Shown one piece after another: positions 37,908 through 51,651 of a stretch of DNA of 64,000 nucleotides. The notes below the pieces were generated by a model. It saw nothing but the letters and a program-made list of their open reading frames with translations, did no database searches and was not told where the DNA came from. The stretch's first letter is position 1, and each line of letters opens with the position of its first letter. The translations under genes and the position numbers were made by a program. The stretch comes from Limanda limanda (Eukaryota > Chordata > Actinopteri > Pleuronectiformes > Pleuronectidae), in the NCBI RefSeq assembly GCF_963576545.1, contig NC_083647.1:6675007-6739006 (forward strand), read 5' to 3'.

Positions 37908-38250
37908 ATGTCTCCGTTGGGAGGCTGGCCTCAGTTGTGGCGATAGGGTGAAGAGTTCAGACATCCACAGGGGGCTGGGAGAAGAACTGCTTCTGCTTCA
38001 TGTTGAAAGGGGACAGATGAGGTTGTTCAGGAATGTATTCAGTATGCCTCCTAGGCACATTCTGTTGGAGGTTTATAGGACACTTGCAACAGGAAAAGAC
38101 CCTGGGGTAGACCCAGAACTCACTGGAGTAAACTACATCACCTCAGGAACCCCCAGGAGGAGCTGTAAATCCAGAGGAACGTCTGTATTTATGCTAATGC
38201 TACATCAGCAACCCAAGCCCAGATAAGCAGAAGACGATGGATGAATGGAT
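37908..38250 (+). mobile_element. 5'-truncated Rex3-like (RTE clade) LINE 3' end
   Basis: Starts in GGGAGGCTGGCCTCAGTTGT and runs through GATAGGGTGAAGAGTTCAG, GGGGGCTGGGAGAAGAACTG, GTATGCCTCCTAGGCACATT and GACCCTGGGGTAGACCCAGA to CAGATAAGCAGAAGACGATG and a GGATGAATGGAT tail. In translation, GQMRLFRNVFSMPPR and LATGKDPGVDPE are decayed forms of the conserved RTE C-terminus (MRW-GHV-RMPPGR, P-GR-PRGRPR). Rex3 copies are known to be 5'-truncated and to end in GATG repeats. The open frame of 140 codons over this region is an accident of decay, not a gene. Confidence 0.82.
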
Positions 38251-40865
38251 ATGCTCTATAATACAACTAATTACACCTACATCAATGTGTTGTTTGCATA
38301 ACGTCCAATTTGATTTGAATTAATGACTTAGAGTATGCTTTTTAATTGTCCTGTGGGTCTAAAATGTTTAAATAGCTGTTAGGGTAAACATGAAGCCCTT
38401 CAATATACTATATACACCTGCATCCACTAGATTGTGTTTTAAATTGTAATCAAACCTTTTTCTAAACCAGTAACTCACTTAAATTTCCCTTCCCTGATAT
38501 CCAGTGTTTTCCCCTTATCCCCAAGTTGCTTAAAAACTAGTGGATTTGGAGGCCTGTAAATTGGAGTAATCCAGTTTAGCCTCCTCTACCACATTTGCAG
38601 GCTCCTTACACAGAGGGTCCAGGCAATTTGGCAAGAATAGGCCAAGTACTTATATTATGTTCGCAGGCAATGTGAACTAGACACATTTTCTACACAGCCA
38701 GCAGCATTTGGATGTAAAGGTTTTTAAGCCCAGGAAGGGCTTTGTGCCTGAAGGCAGAAAAAAACTATTAACTCTTGTTTCCCTGCACAAATAATTTAAA
38801 GAAACTAGCAATTTAGTGGCAGGATACAAATTATAACTGAAAACTCTAAAAGTAGTACTGCAATTCCATTTATGGACTTCTGCCCCTTCTTCAGCTGTGA
38901 ATACTGCTTGATGCCACCATTAACATTGTATATCAGCCAATACAAAGTGATACAAATAATTGGCTAACACTAGCACCAACCATGGAAACATATGGTACGT
39001 GTCCCAGTTTTTACTTGTGGGGATTTGAAATATTGCTGACATGTTTGCTAGCTCTGACTAACTCTACATTACCAGAAATCTCTTCTTCCCCGCTCTAAAA
39101 ACACTACGTCGCATTACAGCGCAACTGCTGTTTTGTAGAGGAAGAAATTATTTCCAGGAAAAGAGAATTGCAGTTTTATCTGGGTTAAACTAACATATTT
39201 TAAGGATGTAGTATTGTAGTAGTCATTTTGTAGTAGTAGTTTTCTTTTCCCTTTAAACATTACCTGCACTAGTTTTTCAGCTGTTAATTTCTCATTTATC
39301 TATGTAGTTCAGAATTGGTGGAGTCAACAGAGTTAAACCATATTTGATCACTGGCCCTCAGAGGGGAAGCCAAACCCAAAAAGGCAGAAAGATTTCAATT
39401 CAAAGTGATAGTTGTGTTCCACATCACTGAATCAAGCCGGTAAACAGTTTTCTCGCTCTCGACGCAGTTACAGATTCAATCAATTGAGACTCTTGTTGAC
39501 ATAGAATACCAAATAAGGCCAATGTTTGGTGAGAGTGGAATTCCTCAGATAATAAAAGGCAGCTACTGCGAGAGAGAGGAACACAATCCATTCAAATTGT
39601 ATTCTTTGCCAAATCCTCTTATAGTATAATGCATTTATAGGGCCACGACAAGCTTTTCAAGGTCCTAATAATTTTAGCTGCCACACATTTTAATTTACAA
39701 ACCATTCATCGGTGCAACACAGTGACAGGCTTTCACTGTAGAGAGATGGTGTAACCCAATATTCTGCATGATAATAAAGACCCTTCTTTTGTCTATCTTT
39801 GTTATCACGTTCTGATTTAGAATTATTTATGTTCAGCCCTAATGATCTGGACTTTAGAATAAGAGCTTAAGGGGGGATGTCACCATTATTCGGTTCAGCT
39901 TTTATGGAAAAATATAAAGGAACTTGTCAACTTGAAGACAACACATAAAACTTAACAAAGCTTATACTTTTCAAGGGCTTTGGGTAAAGAAGAATGGTAG
40001 TAGCTCTGTCAAGAGAAGAGTAATGGATCCAATTTCATACTTTGAGCAGAAATTCAGTCAGGTTTTGTATAACAAGTTCTGTTACTCAGTGATACATAGT
40101 TAACTGAGCAACTGAAACAGACAAGCTCCTTTACCAAGTCATAGAGATTAAACGTATGTGTATTTAAAAGTCTAAATTCAAAATGTTCTCCATACAGCAG
40201 TGATGAGAATCCTCTGGCCTTTATGCAAGTGAACAATGAAGACAAATAATGAAGACAAATAAGCAACTGGAAAAAAATGATTCTTGCTTTAGCAATATAT
40301 TAATTAATATAATAAAATACAATACCAGGATAGTAGAGTGACATATCTTCTTCATGGTAAGGGTGAACAAAACACGTAGTTGTTACATGTCATTGCTGAC
40401 AAGCATCATGCTGACTGACAGGAAAAGGAAAGTCGAAAGTCGCCCTTCCCAAGAGAAATACAACGTTTCTGTTGAAGTTAAAGACAACTGAGTTAACACT
40501 CAATGTGAAATGGCAAGAAAAGGTTCCCTAGAGCACTCAAAGTGCTCCAAAGCACTTGTGAAGAACCAATGTAAAACACTGAGAACTAGACGAAGTAAAA
40601 CTCCCACAAAAAGTCACCTTGTCTCAAAGAACTGTCTGAAAGTGGATTACTAATATGGCACAAAATAGATGTATAAAAAAACGAAGGAAACAAGAAAAAA
40701 TAGGCAGTATTTCTCTCTGACCTGTGACAAAACAACAGAAATAAACTATTTTTGTGGATTTCTAGGGATGACTGCTGAGTAACAACTAGAAGGGGTTATT
40801 GTCTTTACAAGCCATTCATACCAACAAAAGGTTTGCGTGAGGACATTTTTTTGGCTAAGATGATT
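38251..40865. other. Intron, no recognised element
   Basis: AT-rich; no exon or repeat family recognised. Confidence 0.55.
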
Positions 40866-41128
40866 CCAGATTTATGATTCCTTTATTGGTCCCACACACA
40901 TGCACAGACACACTACATGCAAATGGAGAAAATATGTCCTCTGCGTGTGAACACAGCAGGACAAAGGACACGCGCAGATGTTGGGGGAGTAAGGTGCCTT
41001 GCTCAGGGGCACTTAGACAGTGGGGTAGGGAGAGTCATCTTGGACTTGAACAGATTCACGTCTGGGCCATATCCAGGTATGTTTTTGTCAGTCTGTGGCC
41101 TCCAACCAGTGAACTTCTAGTCTGATGT
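40866..41128 (+). repeat. Degraded teleost interspersed repeat (CCTTTATTGGTCCCACACA family)
   Basis: GATTCCTTTATTGGTCCCAC, then a CA-rich part, GGTGCCTTGCTCAGGGGCAC, GGACTTGAACAGATTCACG and TGGCCTCCAACCAGTGA. The order matches a fish repeat that runs from TTTATTGGTCCCACA through GAGGTGCCTTGCTCAAGGGC to ACTTGAACC. Class unknown. Confidence 0.55.
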
Positions 41129-43866
41129 CCTTCTTTTCTACCACTAGTCTAGGGATTAGCGTTATATGCCATGAACACTACATGACTACAGATGAAGAAG
41201 AAGGGTGCCAGACCAGTCTGTGACAATAAAGACTACTAAAATAAACAATTGCCAGAGAAGAACGCTGTGGTCAATCGAAATAAACTGTGACATCATCGCC
41301 TATTTTACATACACACACAAATATACAGTAACTGGAGTTTTAGCATACTACTCAGCATACTTGATTGCAGTCCACATGCTCCACAAAACAAATCCTGATA
41401 AACCTACACAAAATGGTGGGTTAATGTAACTTATGTAACAAAAAACACAAATTAACCCTTACTAAATTTACAGAGGAATAACTTGATTTAGATACAGATG
41501 CACTGAAAACACCATCATGCCAGTGGCCCATTGGCTAACTAGCCAAGATCAGGTACATAGACAGCCCCATTAAACAGCTTGTGAACAACTTACCATTACA
41601 TTTCCTTTTAACATGGTTTAACAAACTGAACCCAACAATTAGCAGCTTTATCGGTTTTAAGGGCTCCATATTTAACATCCATCACTAGTGAATATATAGC
41701 TAATAACCACCCCCTGCTGACATTATAAGGGCCAAACATGACGTTCAAGGAACAACCTGAGTAACAAATCATGACAAAGACATGGATCCCATCCTAGGGA
41801 AGCCAGCTCCGGCTTTTGTGCTCCCAAGATAAAGTCATATTTCTGTCTACATTGATCTCATCTATGGGTTCTCTGGAATTCAACTGTCAGAAATGCATGG
41901 AATCTCTCTATTATCATTCTTTTTAATGGAATGCAAAGGTAAACCCATTATAAAACTTTGTAGCTTAGAAACCATCACATGGAAAATGCAAAAAAACATC
42001 TGGAGAGGGTACCCACTTTTTCTCACCTTGGATTAATATGTGTAATAAGCAAGTCATTTCATGTATTGATGTTTTTGGATTGTAAAAATGTGTTACATTA
42101 TTGTGAGAATATATTTGAATACAGACAGATGCAGAGGTGTATAATGTGTGATAAGTGTATTGTTTCATTAAAAATTGCACGAATGTGTAAACACGGCCTC
42201 TGTTCTGTCCATTTTAAATGAGACTACATTCCATGTGAAGTAATGATTATTTTAATTAATCTACAGCCTTTATCCAACCAAAACATATTTTTTGAGGTGC
42301 CATTTTTGAAAATATTTTCTCAACAACTCAAACACATGGAAGACACTGTCTAAGAATACATGAATCACTGCTGCGTATTTTTTATTGTGGACGGTAAATG
42401 ATGCATATTAGACTTCAAACACATTTAATTGTAATGCAGCATCATAAGAAACCAAAGGAACAATTTTGGAACTACTGGAGTTAATATAAAAATACAGTTA
42501 AATAAAAAATGACTGTCGGTTGTGTCACAAGGTTACAATCTTATGGTGTTTAATAATGGAAAGTAAAGTTTTTTGCTTTTGGACATAATCAAATTAGACA
42601 TTTTATTAAATGTGACATAATTATTGCATTAATTCTTGAGATATGACGCAACATGTTATTTGTGATGTAACAGTAAATCATAACAGTTCATTATTAAGTC
42701 TGTTTGTGCCGAACTTGAAGAAATTCCTTTGATGTTTTCTGAGGGAGACAAACAATATTGCCTCTTTTTTCCATAAATGTTTGAATCTTTTGTGCCCAGT
42801 AAAAAGTTAATCTGTGTATTCCATATTTACTACAGTGCAGAGGAGACACTGGGGTGTATAGTACAAACAGGTCATAAAGTATTTTTCTGTAAGAGAGCAG
42901 TGTTCATTGTTTGAAGCTCAACATGCCAAAATAATAATCACACAATAATCTGATTAATGTGGGAATTTCCATAGCCATTCATCATGATGTATTACTTAAA
43001 CTAGAGTTGTTAGGCTCCTGTGTTTGTTTCTTGAGCAGTGTTTAGTCCCACAATATCTGCCGACTATGCCACTCATTTTCAGTTTACTGATTTACTTAAT
43101 TGATTATTGATTTATCTTTAATTCCAGGTCTTTTTTTTTAAATCAGAGGCACTGAGCCATATCAGGATGACCTGTTGTTCTCTTTATTGTCAGCAGCAAA
43201 ACAGCTCGAAGATCTGATATTGTTGTGGCCAAACTAAGCACTGACAAAAATACCTTGATGTCAATATTAACACAATTACAGCAGAGATGGAGTGTGGAGG
43301 TCACAAAGCTACAAAGTTCAGCAGGGTGCTCACTCAAACTAGAATTACTAACTTGTAGTGTTGCACCACCGTCAGGGCAGTCAAGTTGCAGAAGAATTGG
43401 ACGGACAAATATCCAATAAAGACGTAAATAAATACACCACACCAAACTAGAAACAGAAGAAGTGGCTGTGCATGATGTGTGTATAATGAGGCTGCTTGTC
43501 CACCATTCAAATGTTAAATTGTGTCATCAATCCAAAGCTTAAAATTTCGATAATGTTGCATCATGTTCACAGCTTCAAAGTACATGTGTTGCTCTGCTAA
43601 CAAGGGCAGTTGTCAAAATGACATATTTCCTTCTTTCAAAAAGTTGTTTTAATTCTTAATCAGTAGTGTAGCAGAATCCTAGCAAAATGAATGTTGAAAA
43701 TTAAATAATGAACCCAGAATAAGTTGGCTGTGGAACTTCAATTACTTAATTACAAGAACAAGTTGTCGGTAAAAAATTAAGCAATCATTTAAAAACAGAG
43801 TTGACTTCAAAATAAGACCTAATTTTCAGACTCACAATTCAATAGGAAAACTAGAATATTACACAG
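41129..43866. other. Intron, no recognised element
   Basis: Very AT-rich between 42230 and 42700. A 100-codon minus-strand frame at 43143-43445 has no recognisable domain. Confidence 0.5.
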
Positions 43867-44232
43867 TTGAGCTCATACCGTCAACAAGGCCCAACAGTCA
43901 ATTCAATCAAGCTGCACCAATTTGTACACTCATAGATATCAGACTCATATTTATCAGGTCGCTAATAAACACGAAAGTTTCATCTTGATCATGCGTTATT
44001 CTCCAGAAACCAGAGATAGTGCCTTGAAAGAAAAGAAAGCTTACAATGTTATACAGTGATAAAAATGTATGGTCTGACCCTTTGTCTGGACCCATGTGAA
44101 AATGTTAGGACATCTTTCCCGGCCCATATTCAACCCTTTCACCAATTTTCAACAAAATTATTTCAGTCATTTTTGCGTTATCCTGCTAACAGAAAGACAA
44201 ACGGTAATGCAACAAATAACCTCTCTGTTCCG
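43867..44232 (+). repeat. Teleost interspersed repeat with ACCTCCTTGGCGGAGGT-type end, copy 2 (two pieces)
   Basis: First piece (43867-44010): TGAGCTCATACCGTCAACAA, GGCCCAACAGTCAATTCAAT, CAAGCTGCACC, then CTCATAGATATCAGACTCAT. Second piece (about 44060-44232): CACCAATTTTCAACAAAATT, TTTTGCGTTATCCTGCTAAC, AGAAAGACAAACGGTAATG, AACCTCTCTGTTCCGGGTAA. Both match the motif order of the repeat at 19561-19786, with an unrelated or decayed spacer between. Confidence 0.55.
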
Positions 44233-46149
44233 GGTAATAAAGAAACAATGTTAATCCCAAGTTCTCTGTTCTCAGTTCAGACAGGCAACTATCCCCTGCT
44301 AATTATGGTCTTTATAATTGACTTTTTTATTTTCAGCTCCCTCACATGTTCTCATTGTTCCTTCTGTCACTTCCATGAACCATTGTTGGTTTAAAATAGG
44401 AAACTGGTTCTGTAGAATGTAGAGTACATATTCTTACTTTAACTTGTCAAACAAGTGTTTCAAAACAACAAGCTGTATATAAATAAGCTCAAAGGTCCTG
44501 ATAGAAATCTCTTTTCATGGAACTAGTTATTACATCAAATGAAGCTGTTATTTTATAGCCGGAAACAAACTTGTCAACTGGGTGCAAGATAAACATGTAA
44601 TTGTGAATTAGAACCACTCTTAGAAAGCCACAGCTGTCTGAAACCAATTTTGATAGCCAATGAAATGCCTCATCAATTTAGATAAAAACCTCTATAAGGA
44701 GCAATAAAACGGCCCGTTGTCATGTCATTATGTGGAAAATTGTTTTGCTAATGCAATCCTTAATGATATTGTTTGGGAATGTTCAAGGATAAAGCTCAAA
44801 CATCAGTTTAAAATAAAACACTAGTATGGCTCTAAGGGAATCTTACCAACAGTTTGAGCTTTCACTGTTTCCAAAGGCTTTTGTTTTGATCATTCTATTA
44901 CTTGATTGCATATTGACTGCTGTAAACAATGTAAATCTTAATTCGTAATATACATTTAAAAAAAAAACAATTTGAGAAAAGCAGGTGTCATATTCAATAT
45001 ATGGAGTAGCTTTATCCAAACTTACTAAACGTGAAAAAAAAGCTAATTATCTCATTGTATTTCATTGTACAAGCAAGATACTGTCTCTGATTTGTCAGTC
45101 TTTTTAAAAACATTGCACAATCAATGATGACAAGGAATGTCTCTTAGAAATGTAAATGATATGACTCTAACCATCATTAGACACTATGCAGTTAAATACT
45201 ACTTCAATAGAGAAAAATGTTCCTGCCCACAACCACGCAAATTTGTTTCACAGTTGCTGCATCAATTCCCCCGTGTAAGATGCCTCGAGCAGGTTTCAGC
45301 CAGTCAGTGAAAAATGTGTTAATCACTGCCCCTGAAATATACTGAAAACAAATTAACAGTTCAAAAGAGCTGTTGAACCATGGTTTTATCCTTTTAATGT
45401 CAGTTATCTTAGCAATGTCTTCCCTCTGTAAGAGGGTTTAACAATTAGTCTCTGGGATCAATAACACATTAGTCATGGATTCCACTGTTGTGTGTTTTAA
45501 TATATTTTTGTTAACTCCAAACTGTTTTGGAGTATACTGTGTATTTTAATTCAAGTACATTCACCCTCCCCCCATAATTTTTTTTTAGAATTTATCGTCC
45601 TAGTTTAAATAAATGTGCAGTAATACGTAATTTGTGTAATTTTGTGTTAATATGCTCTCAATTTCTCATATACTGTACCCTGACATAGTCTTTCATTTTA
45701 TGTTAATGTAATTTATATAGATTTGAATGGAAGTTAAATTAATTGAATTTAAGTTTTAAATACATTTTCTGAAAGGTTAAGTTTATATAATCATGCAAAG
45801 TCTGAAGAAAGTGTTTTGTCTGACAAAACCACTTTGAAATGTTCCGAAGTCCAAAGCAAAGAGGTAGCAACTCTTTTTTAAATATAAGACATTGGTATAT
45901 AAGTGCATTACATAAACCATATATTTTCTTATGATTTTAAAAAGTATTTTAGTTATATATTGATTTCAGAAAACAGGCTGTTGGTTAATTTGTAGTGAGG
46001 ATGGTTTGATGTCTTACATTTTGTTTGAGATGTTGTGCTGTGACTACAAATGGAATTCAGCTTGTAGCTGAATATGGCACTAATCGTGTTTTCTATTTGT
46101 TTGAGATCAATCTATTAATGCATTTTCATCATTTCTATAGAATACCTTG
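44233..46149. other. Intron, very AT-rich, no recognised element
   Basis: Long AT-rich stretch with A runs and no supportable feature. Confidence 0.55.
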
Positions 46150-46600
46150 GGAATCCTTCCCTGCATTATGATGCCTATACACTGATTACTGATTAATCTC
46201 TGACAGCTCAATCAGCTGATGGAATCCTCTCTAGCTAACAGTCTCATGACGCCGGTGCCCAGCAAAGTAAACAAGAGGCCTAGTAGTGATTTAAAGAGGG
46301 TGTGTGTTGACTTCAGCCTGAGGGGGAGAAAAGCGTCAGTGCCCAGAAAGCTGTCTGATTAGGAGGCCTTGTTTATGGAGAGAGCTGATTCAAACATTAC
46401 CAACGGGCCTTCCTGAAATGAATGAATAATGCCAAGGGCGTTTCACTGCTGCTCATTTGCAACAGGTGCACGGCAGAAGTAAACATGAATGAGGACTTTC
46501 CATCATTATCAGTCGATTGGTGTCAACACCACATCGACAATTTCGCTGATGCAAAGAGTCATTTCGGAGCTGTAAGTGGATAATTGTAAGTGGATGACTG
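46150..46600. other. Candidate conserved non-coding (enhancer-like) block
   Basis: Between AT-rich flanks this stretch has balanced composition and dense transcription-factor-like motifs: CTGATTACTGATTAATC, CTCAATCAGCTGATGG, TTAGGAGGCCTTGTTTATGG, GAATGAATAATGCC, GCAACAGGTGCACG. No reading frame is conserved. The call is inference from composition; it needs cross-species alignment. Confidence 0.3.
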
Positions 46601-49600
46601 TAATTTAATTTAGTTTAGTTTTTGTTGAATCCTAATCTGCACATTTTGTACATTCGCCACAGTCAGAAGTTGCTTCCTTTAGTTGTCTTACCTTGAGTCA
46701 TAGTGTAGGGGTCACCTAAGTTCGCTTTATGGTACAGAATATGTGATGGGGGGGAGTAATCTGTCAAACTGCACACTATACAGTCTGTACATGGTTTGTC
46801 CATCAGAAGCCTGAATTTATAATGATAAGGGAATGGGTCTCCATCTTTATTTATTGTTTATTTTGCGAATGTTATAAATGGGGGGAAGAGACTTGCCAGG
46901 GGAGCCGGCATGTTGGAGATGGACCGGCAAAGTCAAGTGGCAAAGTCAAGTGGCCTAGCGTGATTCACTACTAAGGTTTATTTCCCCAAACAATGTTATT
47001 ACCTTGGTGAAACTTTCTGGGATAACTGTAAGACCAGGACTCTTCTTCAGGGCGGTCAGAGGTGGTGAGAACACCGTGGACTTCTTTATATTTCTGTTTG
47101 CGACGTCTCAGGACAACACACCTGCTTAAACTTTGTTTCGGGACATTTTCATTTTTGGGACTAAATTGAACAGTCTATTTTATTTGATAAACCCGGGGGA
47201 AATATAGGAACTTTGGGTTTTGGGAAACCTTATTGTTTGTATGTGAATTGTTGGAGGTTGATATGTTTGGGTCTGTGGATACGGTCTTTATTTGAAGGGT
47301 GATGTCCAGGATGGTCGATCGTATGGTAAATTTTTATGGCATTACATACTGATATTGCCACCTGTCTGAGTCAATTTCGTTATTGTATATATATATTTTC
47401 ATATTTTAGGAACAAAGGGTGAGATTTCTGATCTTATTTCATATCATTTGTTTGCTGTAAGAAGGTCAGCTGATGGCATCCGTTCACAGCGTGTCAGATC
47501 CTCTCATTCTCCTTAAAAATAGCGCATGTGATTGTTTTCCCTTATATTCTAAATAAAGTGAATTGTTACAATAGCTCAGCACTACATAATCAAAATCAAT
47601 TAATAGCACACACATATATATATATACATAAACGCACACATATATTAATCAATAATGCACCTCCATGGGAGCTATTTTCATTTTCTAGATCACCACTAGG
47701 CCGTTTCTTCGTATTCTATTCTCACAGAACTAAATTATTGATACAGATCAATTGCAACAGCACTACTTGTGATATAGTAAAGTTACAAATTCTGCCAAAG
47801 GGTCAAGAGCAGAATACTCCCAACAGCATAGCAATAAAAATGACTGCCAACACACGTGTGTGTGTATAAAGATAATAGTACAGGCTTAAGTATACCTCTG
47901 AGCCATGAAGAAGACACAAGGGCCTTCCACCTATTCATTTCCGCTGCTGTGCACGGAGCAGTTCCAGTGGTTAGCCACACTTCTCTTGTTTTTTTTTACC
48001 ATTTATACTTTCCTATATGATCTCAAGCACCATCCATTTAATATCCCCACTCCTCCAGCTTCCACACTATCAGCTGTATGTCCTAATTTTCTTAACTTCT
48101 TTATGATTCATAAACATTTGGTTTCACACACCAACAATCGAGCCGTGTTATCAGTCAAGTGTAAACATTTTAGAAAAGTTAATGTTGTCTGCCAAAAAGC
48201 AAAAGGAAGTGCAAAGCATAACTTAGCTCACCATTGTTTTTCCTCTTCAATATAGTTATCATTCAAGTGTTGATAAGCCCCGAAATTCAAGTTCTACTCA
48301 AAACGGCGTCATTAACAAAGTTTTTAGGCTTTATGTCGTCTGATGGCCTCCTCTCGAGGAGGACATCAGGGTACGCAGGGTGCTAGCATCGCTACTTCTG
48401 TTAGCATCGCTACTTCTGGTAACAGACTTTTAGGGCTAAAACATGCTGTTTTGAATCTATAGGGTGTATGATATACTGTAATTTCCGCTGTGTTTGTGTT
48501 TACAGCACATTGACATTGGAGTTGGCTCTTAAAACCAAAAGCCCTTGACATTTTGGCTTGTGTCTTCTACCTGTATGGCAACACTATTTCATCAAGAAAT
48601 TTTATTTTTTTCACTTTTGTGCTGTCGTGTTAGAAATGACATCAACACACCTGCTCGCACACAGTTACTCCTGCTGACGATCTTCTGCTGTGTCCCAACA
48701 TTGGCTAATTCGGACATCATTGAGAGATTATATCATAGGGCTGGAGGAGAAACTCTGAATAAAGTCCGGAGCCTCCACATCTGACATTTAGAATTTCAAG
48801 AGATCATCTGTCTGGGAGTTTAGTTCATGCCTGAAAGCAGCTTGGTTGACGACACAAATACACCCACTCACACAGACCTGATTGAAGCTGATATTGAATG
48901 AGTGGGTAGGCTATAGAGAAGGAAATGTAACTATAAAGTATATTAAGTACATTATATGGCAAACAGTGAGTAGCTCATTACATAAATCACCTGTCCTTTT
49001 TGAAAATACTCTGTGAACAGACATGCTGTACACATAATGTTCACATGCTCAGTGAAGTCAGGTTTGTCTGCCTACTGGAAACAGGAATGTAGAAACACAG
49101 TGAAAGCGGTATCTATCAATGTGTTGTCATAGTTTGCCTGCCGAAAGTTTTTTTTTTAAAGTAATACATGTTTTTATAAGCAATGGTTAACCTAAAATGT
49201 CTAAAAGAATCATTATTTCACAACATTCTGTCAACTCTACGATGCTGTTAATGGCATCACACATCAAGTTCAAGCCTTAAGACTTTATTGATCCCACAAC
49301 AACAAGCCTTGAACAAGAATGTTTTCATCAGCAATTACTTTAAATTCACTGGTATTGAATAGCGCTCAGTATTGGCAAGTATGCAAAGTCCAGTTATTCG
49401 GAATCTTTATCGAAAGGGGGAAATGTCATTAAATTAAATACATGAAAATAAAAGTAGATAATGTACACATCGCTTCCAATATACAAATACAACTCCCAGG
49501 ACCTAACCTCAAATAATCTTTAACTTCCAAACACCAGTCTGTCCCATTATTGTTTTGATGGTGTGAAGCTGGTATACGTGAGAAATGTCAAGCATCTTTT

Positions 49601-51651
49601 TACATTTGAAATTCCCAATTTACTTACACTTCGGGTCTGCATTGTCTTTGTTCAATACACAGCTGAAAACATGGTTTTTGAAAAACGCCATTTTTGCCAT
49701 GTATTTATGATGCAGAAAATTGATACCTGTGCAGATTATTATTTTAGATATGCTGACCGGGAACTTCATGCTCACAGCCATGAATCTTTCTTTGCAACAC
49801 GAATGACAGCCTGTCCTCACTTTTAGATACCTGCAAGCAACACCATAGCACCCAGGAAACAATGGTGTACTTATTCCACACAGGAGGATGGAGTAGAGAA
49901 TTGTTCTCTCTCTGTCTCCAAGCAACAAATTGTAAACCACTGTTACTACTGAAATAAACAGCTTCTCTGTTTCATTTCTTGTCACTCTCAACATCTATTC
50001 GGCCCTGGGAGAAACATAGTTGTAGCTTCTTTTCATATATTTTCTTAGTCTTACTATTCACAAATGTATCATTACGAATATTATAATGAGACATTCAAGT
50101 TAAATCATGGTATTTAAATAAATTTTTTAAAGAAAGCTAAATAAGGGAGCTCCCGAAAAGCCATGTTACAGTTCACTGACTGCAAACAGTGTGGTCAAAA
50201 CTAATTTAAAGGAAATAACTTTAAGCCTCAAATACTGACTGGACACTAACAAAAGAAAGACAAAAACTTCAGGGGCATGTTGGGACTATGGGTGGGATGG
50301 GTACTTTGTGCAAGTAACTTGGTCTTGCCTGGCAAATAGGCTCAAGATCCAGCAGCTGAGGGGAAATATATGGAGAAAAAAAAACTGGGACACATACTGC
50401 CTTTGTAGTCAAGACAAAAAGGAATGAATACATAAATTAGTAGATCCTCTGAGCAGAAAAAGCACCCGAGATTTCATGAAAAAAAACAAAAAACCCTCTT
50501 GGCAACAATAACCCACCCAGTTAAAACTAGTAATCATGAAGTCTGTGGGAAGGTAGATAAGATAGTTTGTTGATTACTCAGCAGGCTGATAGTATCTCCT
50601 GGAGTGAATACCTTTAGGCCAGGATAATATCTGATTGTGGAACATTAAAAAGGGAGAGGGCTGTAGTAAACACCGTTGAGGACTTTTGCAATTTTTATTC
50701 TGCCCTTGTTTCACTTATCCTTCCTTCCACCATTCTCATGTGCAGGAGAATGTGAGAAAAGTCTCTTATGTGCCCTAATGCGTGATAATGTGAAAACAAG
50801 TGGGAAAAGTGTGCAGGCTGCTTTTTGTGTGCATGTTTAATTAATTTACCCAGATTAGAACTAATGTGTTTGTATGTGCTCAGGTACATGAGTTTGCCAC
50901 AGTTCCACCTGAGGGCAGTTTTGCTCCTCAGTGTTAGTTTGTGACTGTGTGTTAAGGTCTAGGATGCCTGACCAGGGACCAAAATCAAGGGCCAGCCAGC
51001 CAGCAGCCTCTCAGCAAAGGTAAGTTTGATGGATCACAAGCCACAGGGGAAAGTCAACACTTCCTTCACCCGCCACCACCTCCTGCCTGGCCTGCTTGCA
51101 AAGGAGAATCCCAGAGCTGCTCTCAACAAGGGGCCCTGGAAGCACGGTACCATAGCTGCAGCCAAGAACCAGACCGGGCAAAGCAGGGAGAGTATCTGTG
51201 AGCTCACATTGCTGTGTGTAGCAGGCTTTAGGGCTCTGTAAAGATGAGGTAATGTGTGTCTCTTACCTGTGTACTTAAGGGCAGTTATGTAGTGTGTTGA
51301 GACAGCAATTAAAAAACTAAAAGAGGAATTAATTGATCATGGAAATTGCTCTAAAGAATGAATTACACTTAACACATAAATGAGCTATGACCTGTATATT
51401 GTCTCATTTTCTCTTTTGGAAAAAAGAAGAAACTTTGACAGCGTATGCAATTTGTTACAAGACCATTATTCTACAGTTTGCTTTTTGAATGTGTTTAAGT
51501 CAGATGTTATAAAAATGCCACTGGTGTAGGGTTTAGTGAAGGGGCAGGATTTCTGTAACAGCAGGGTTGCTCTGGGCTTTGAGAAGAACTGAATTTTATG
51601 ACAAAACTGCACACAAAAGATATCATGTATGGGTTCTGATTGTTTTCGTCA
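46601..51651. other. Intron, mostly anonymous
   Basis: Contains a 13-bp tandem duplication GGCAAAGTCAAGT x2 at 46926-46951, a short (TA)n at 47613-47626, and a short ACTTTATTGATCCCACAA motif at about 49279 that may be a repeat relic. Frames of 113-124 codons at 47528-47869 (+), 47905-48255 (+) and 49620-49994 (-) show no domain or splice context. The GC-richer block 50930-51250 is listed under findings. Confidence 0.45.

Noticed and set aside
37804..38226. 140-codon frame as a possible gene
   Set aside because: The sequence is the decayed 3' end of a Rex3-like element; the frame covers LINE remnants and unrelated upstream bases.
51040..51060. Minus-strand TFPCGL resembling the ALK DFPCEL motif
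   Set aside because: A stop follows directly, the upstream cysteine is missing, and there is no exon structure.
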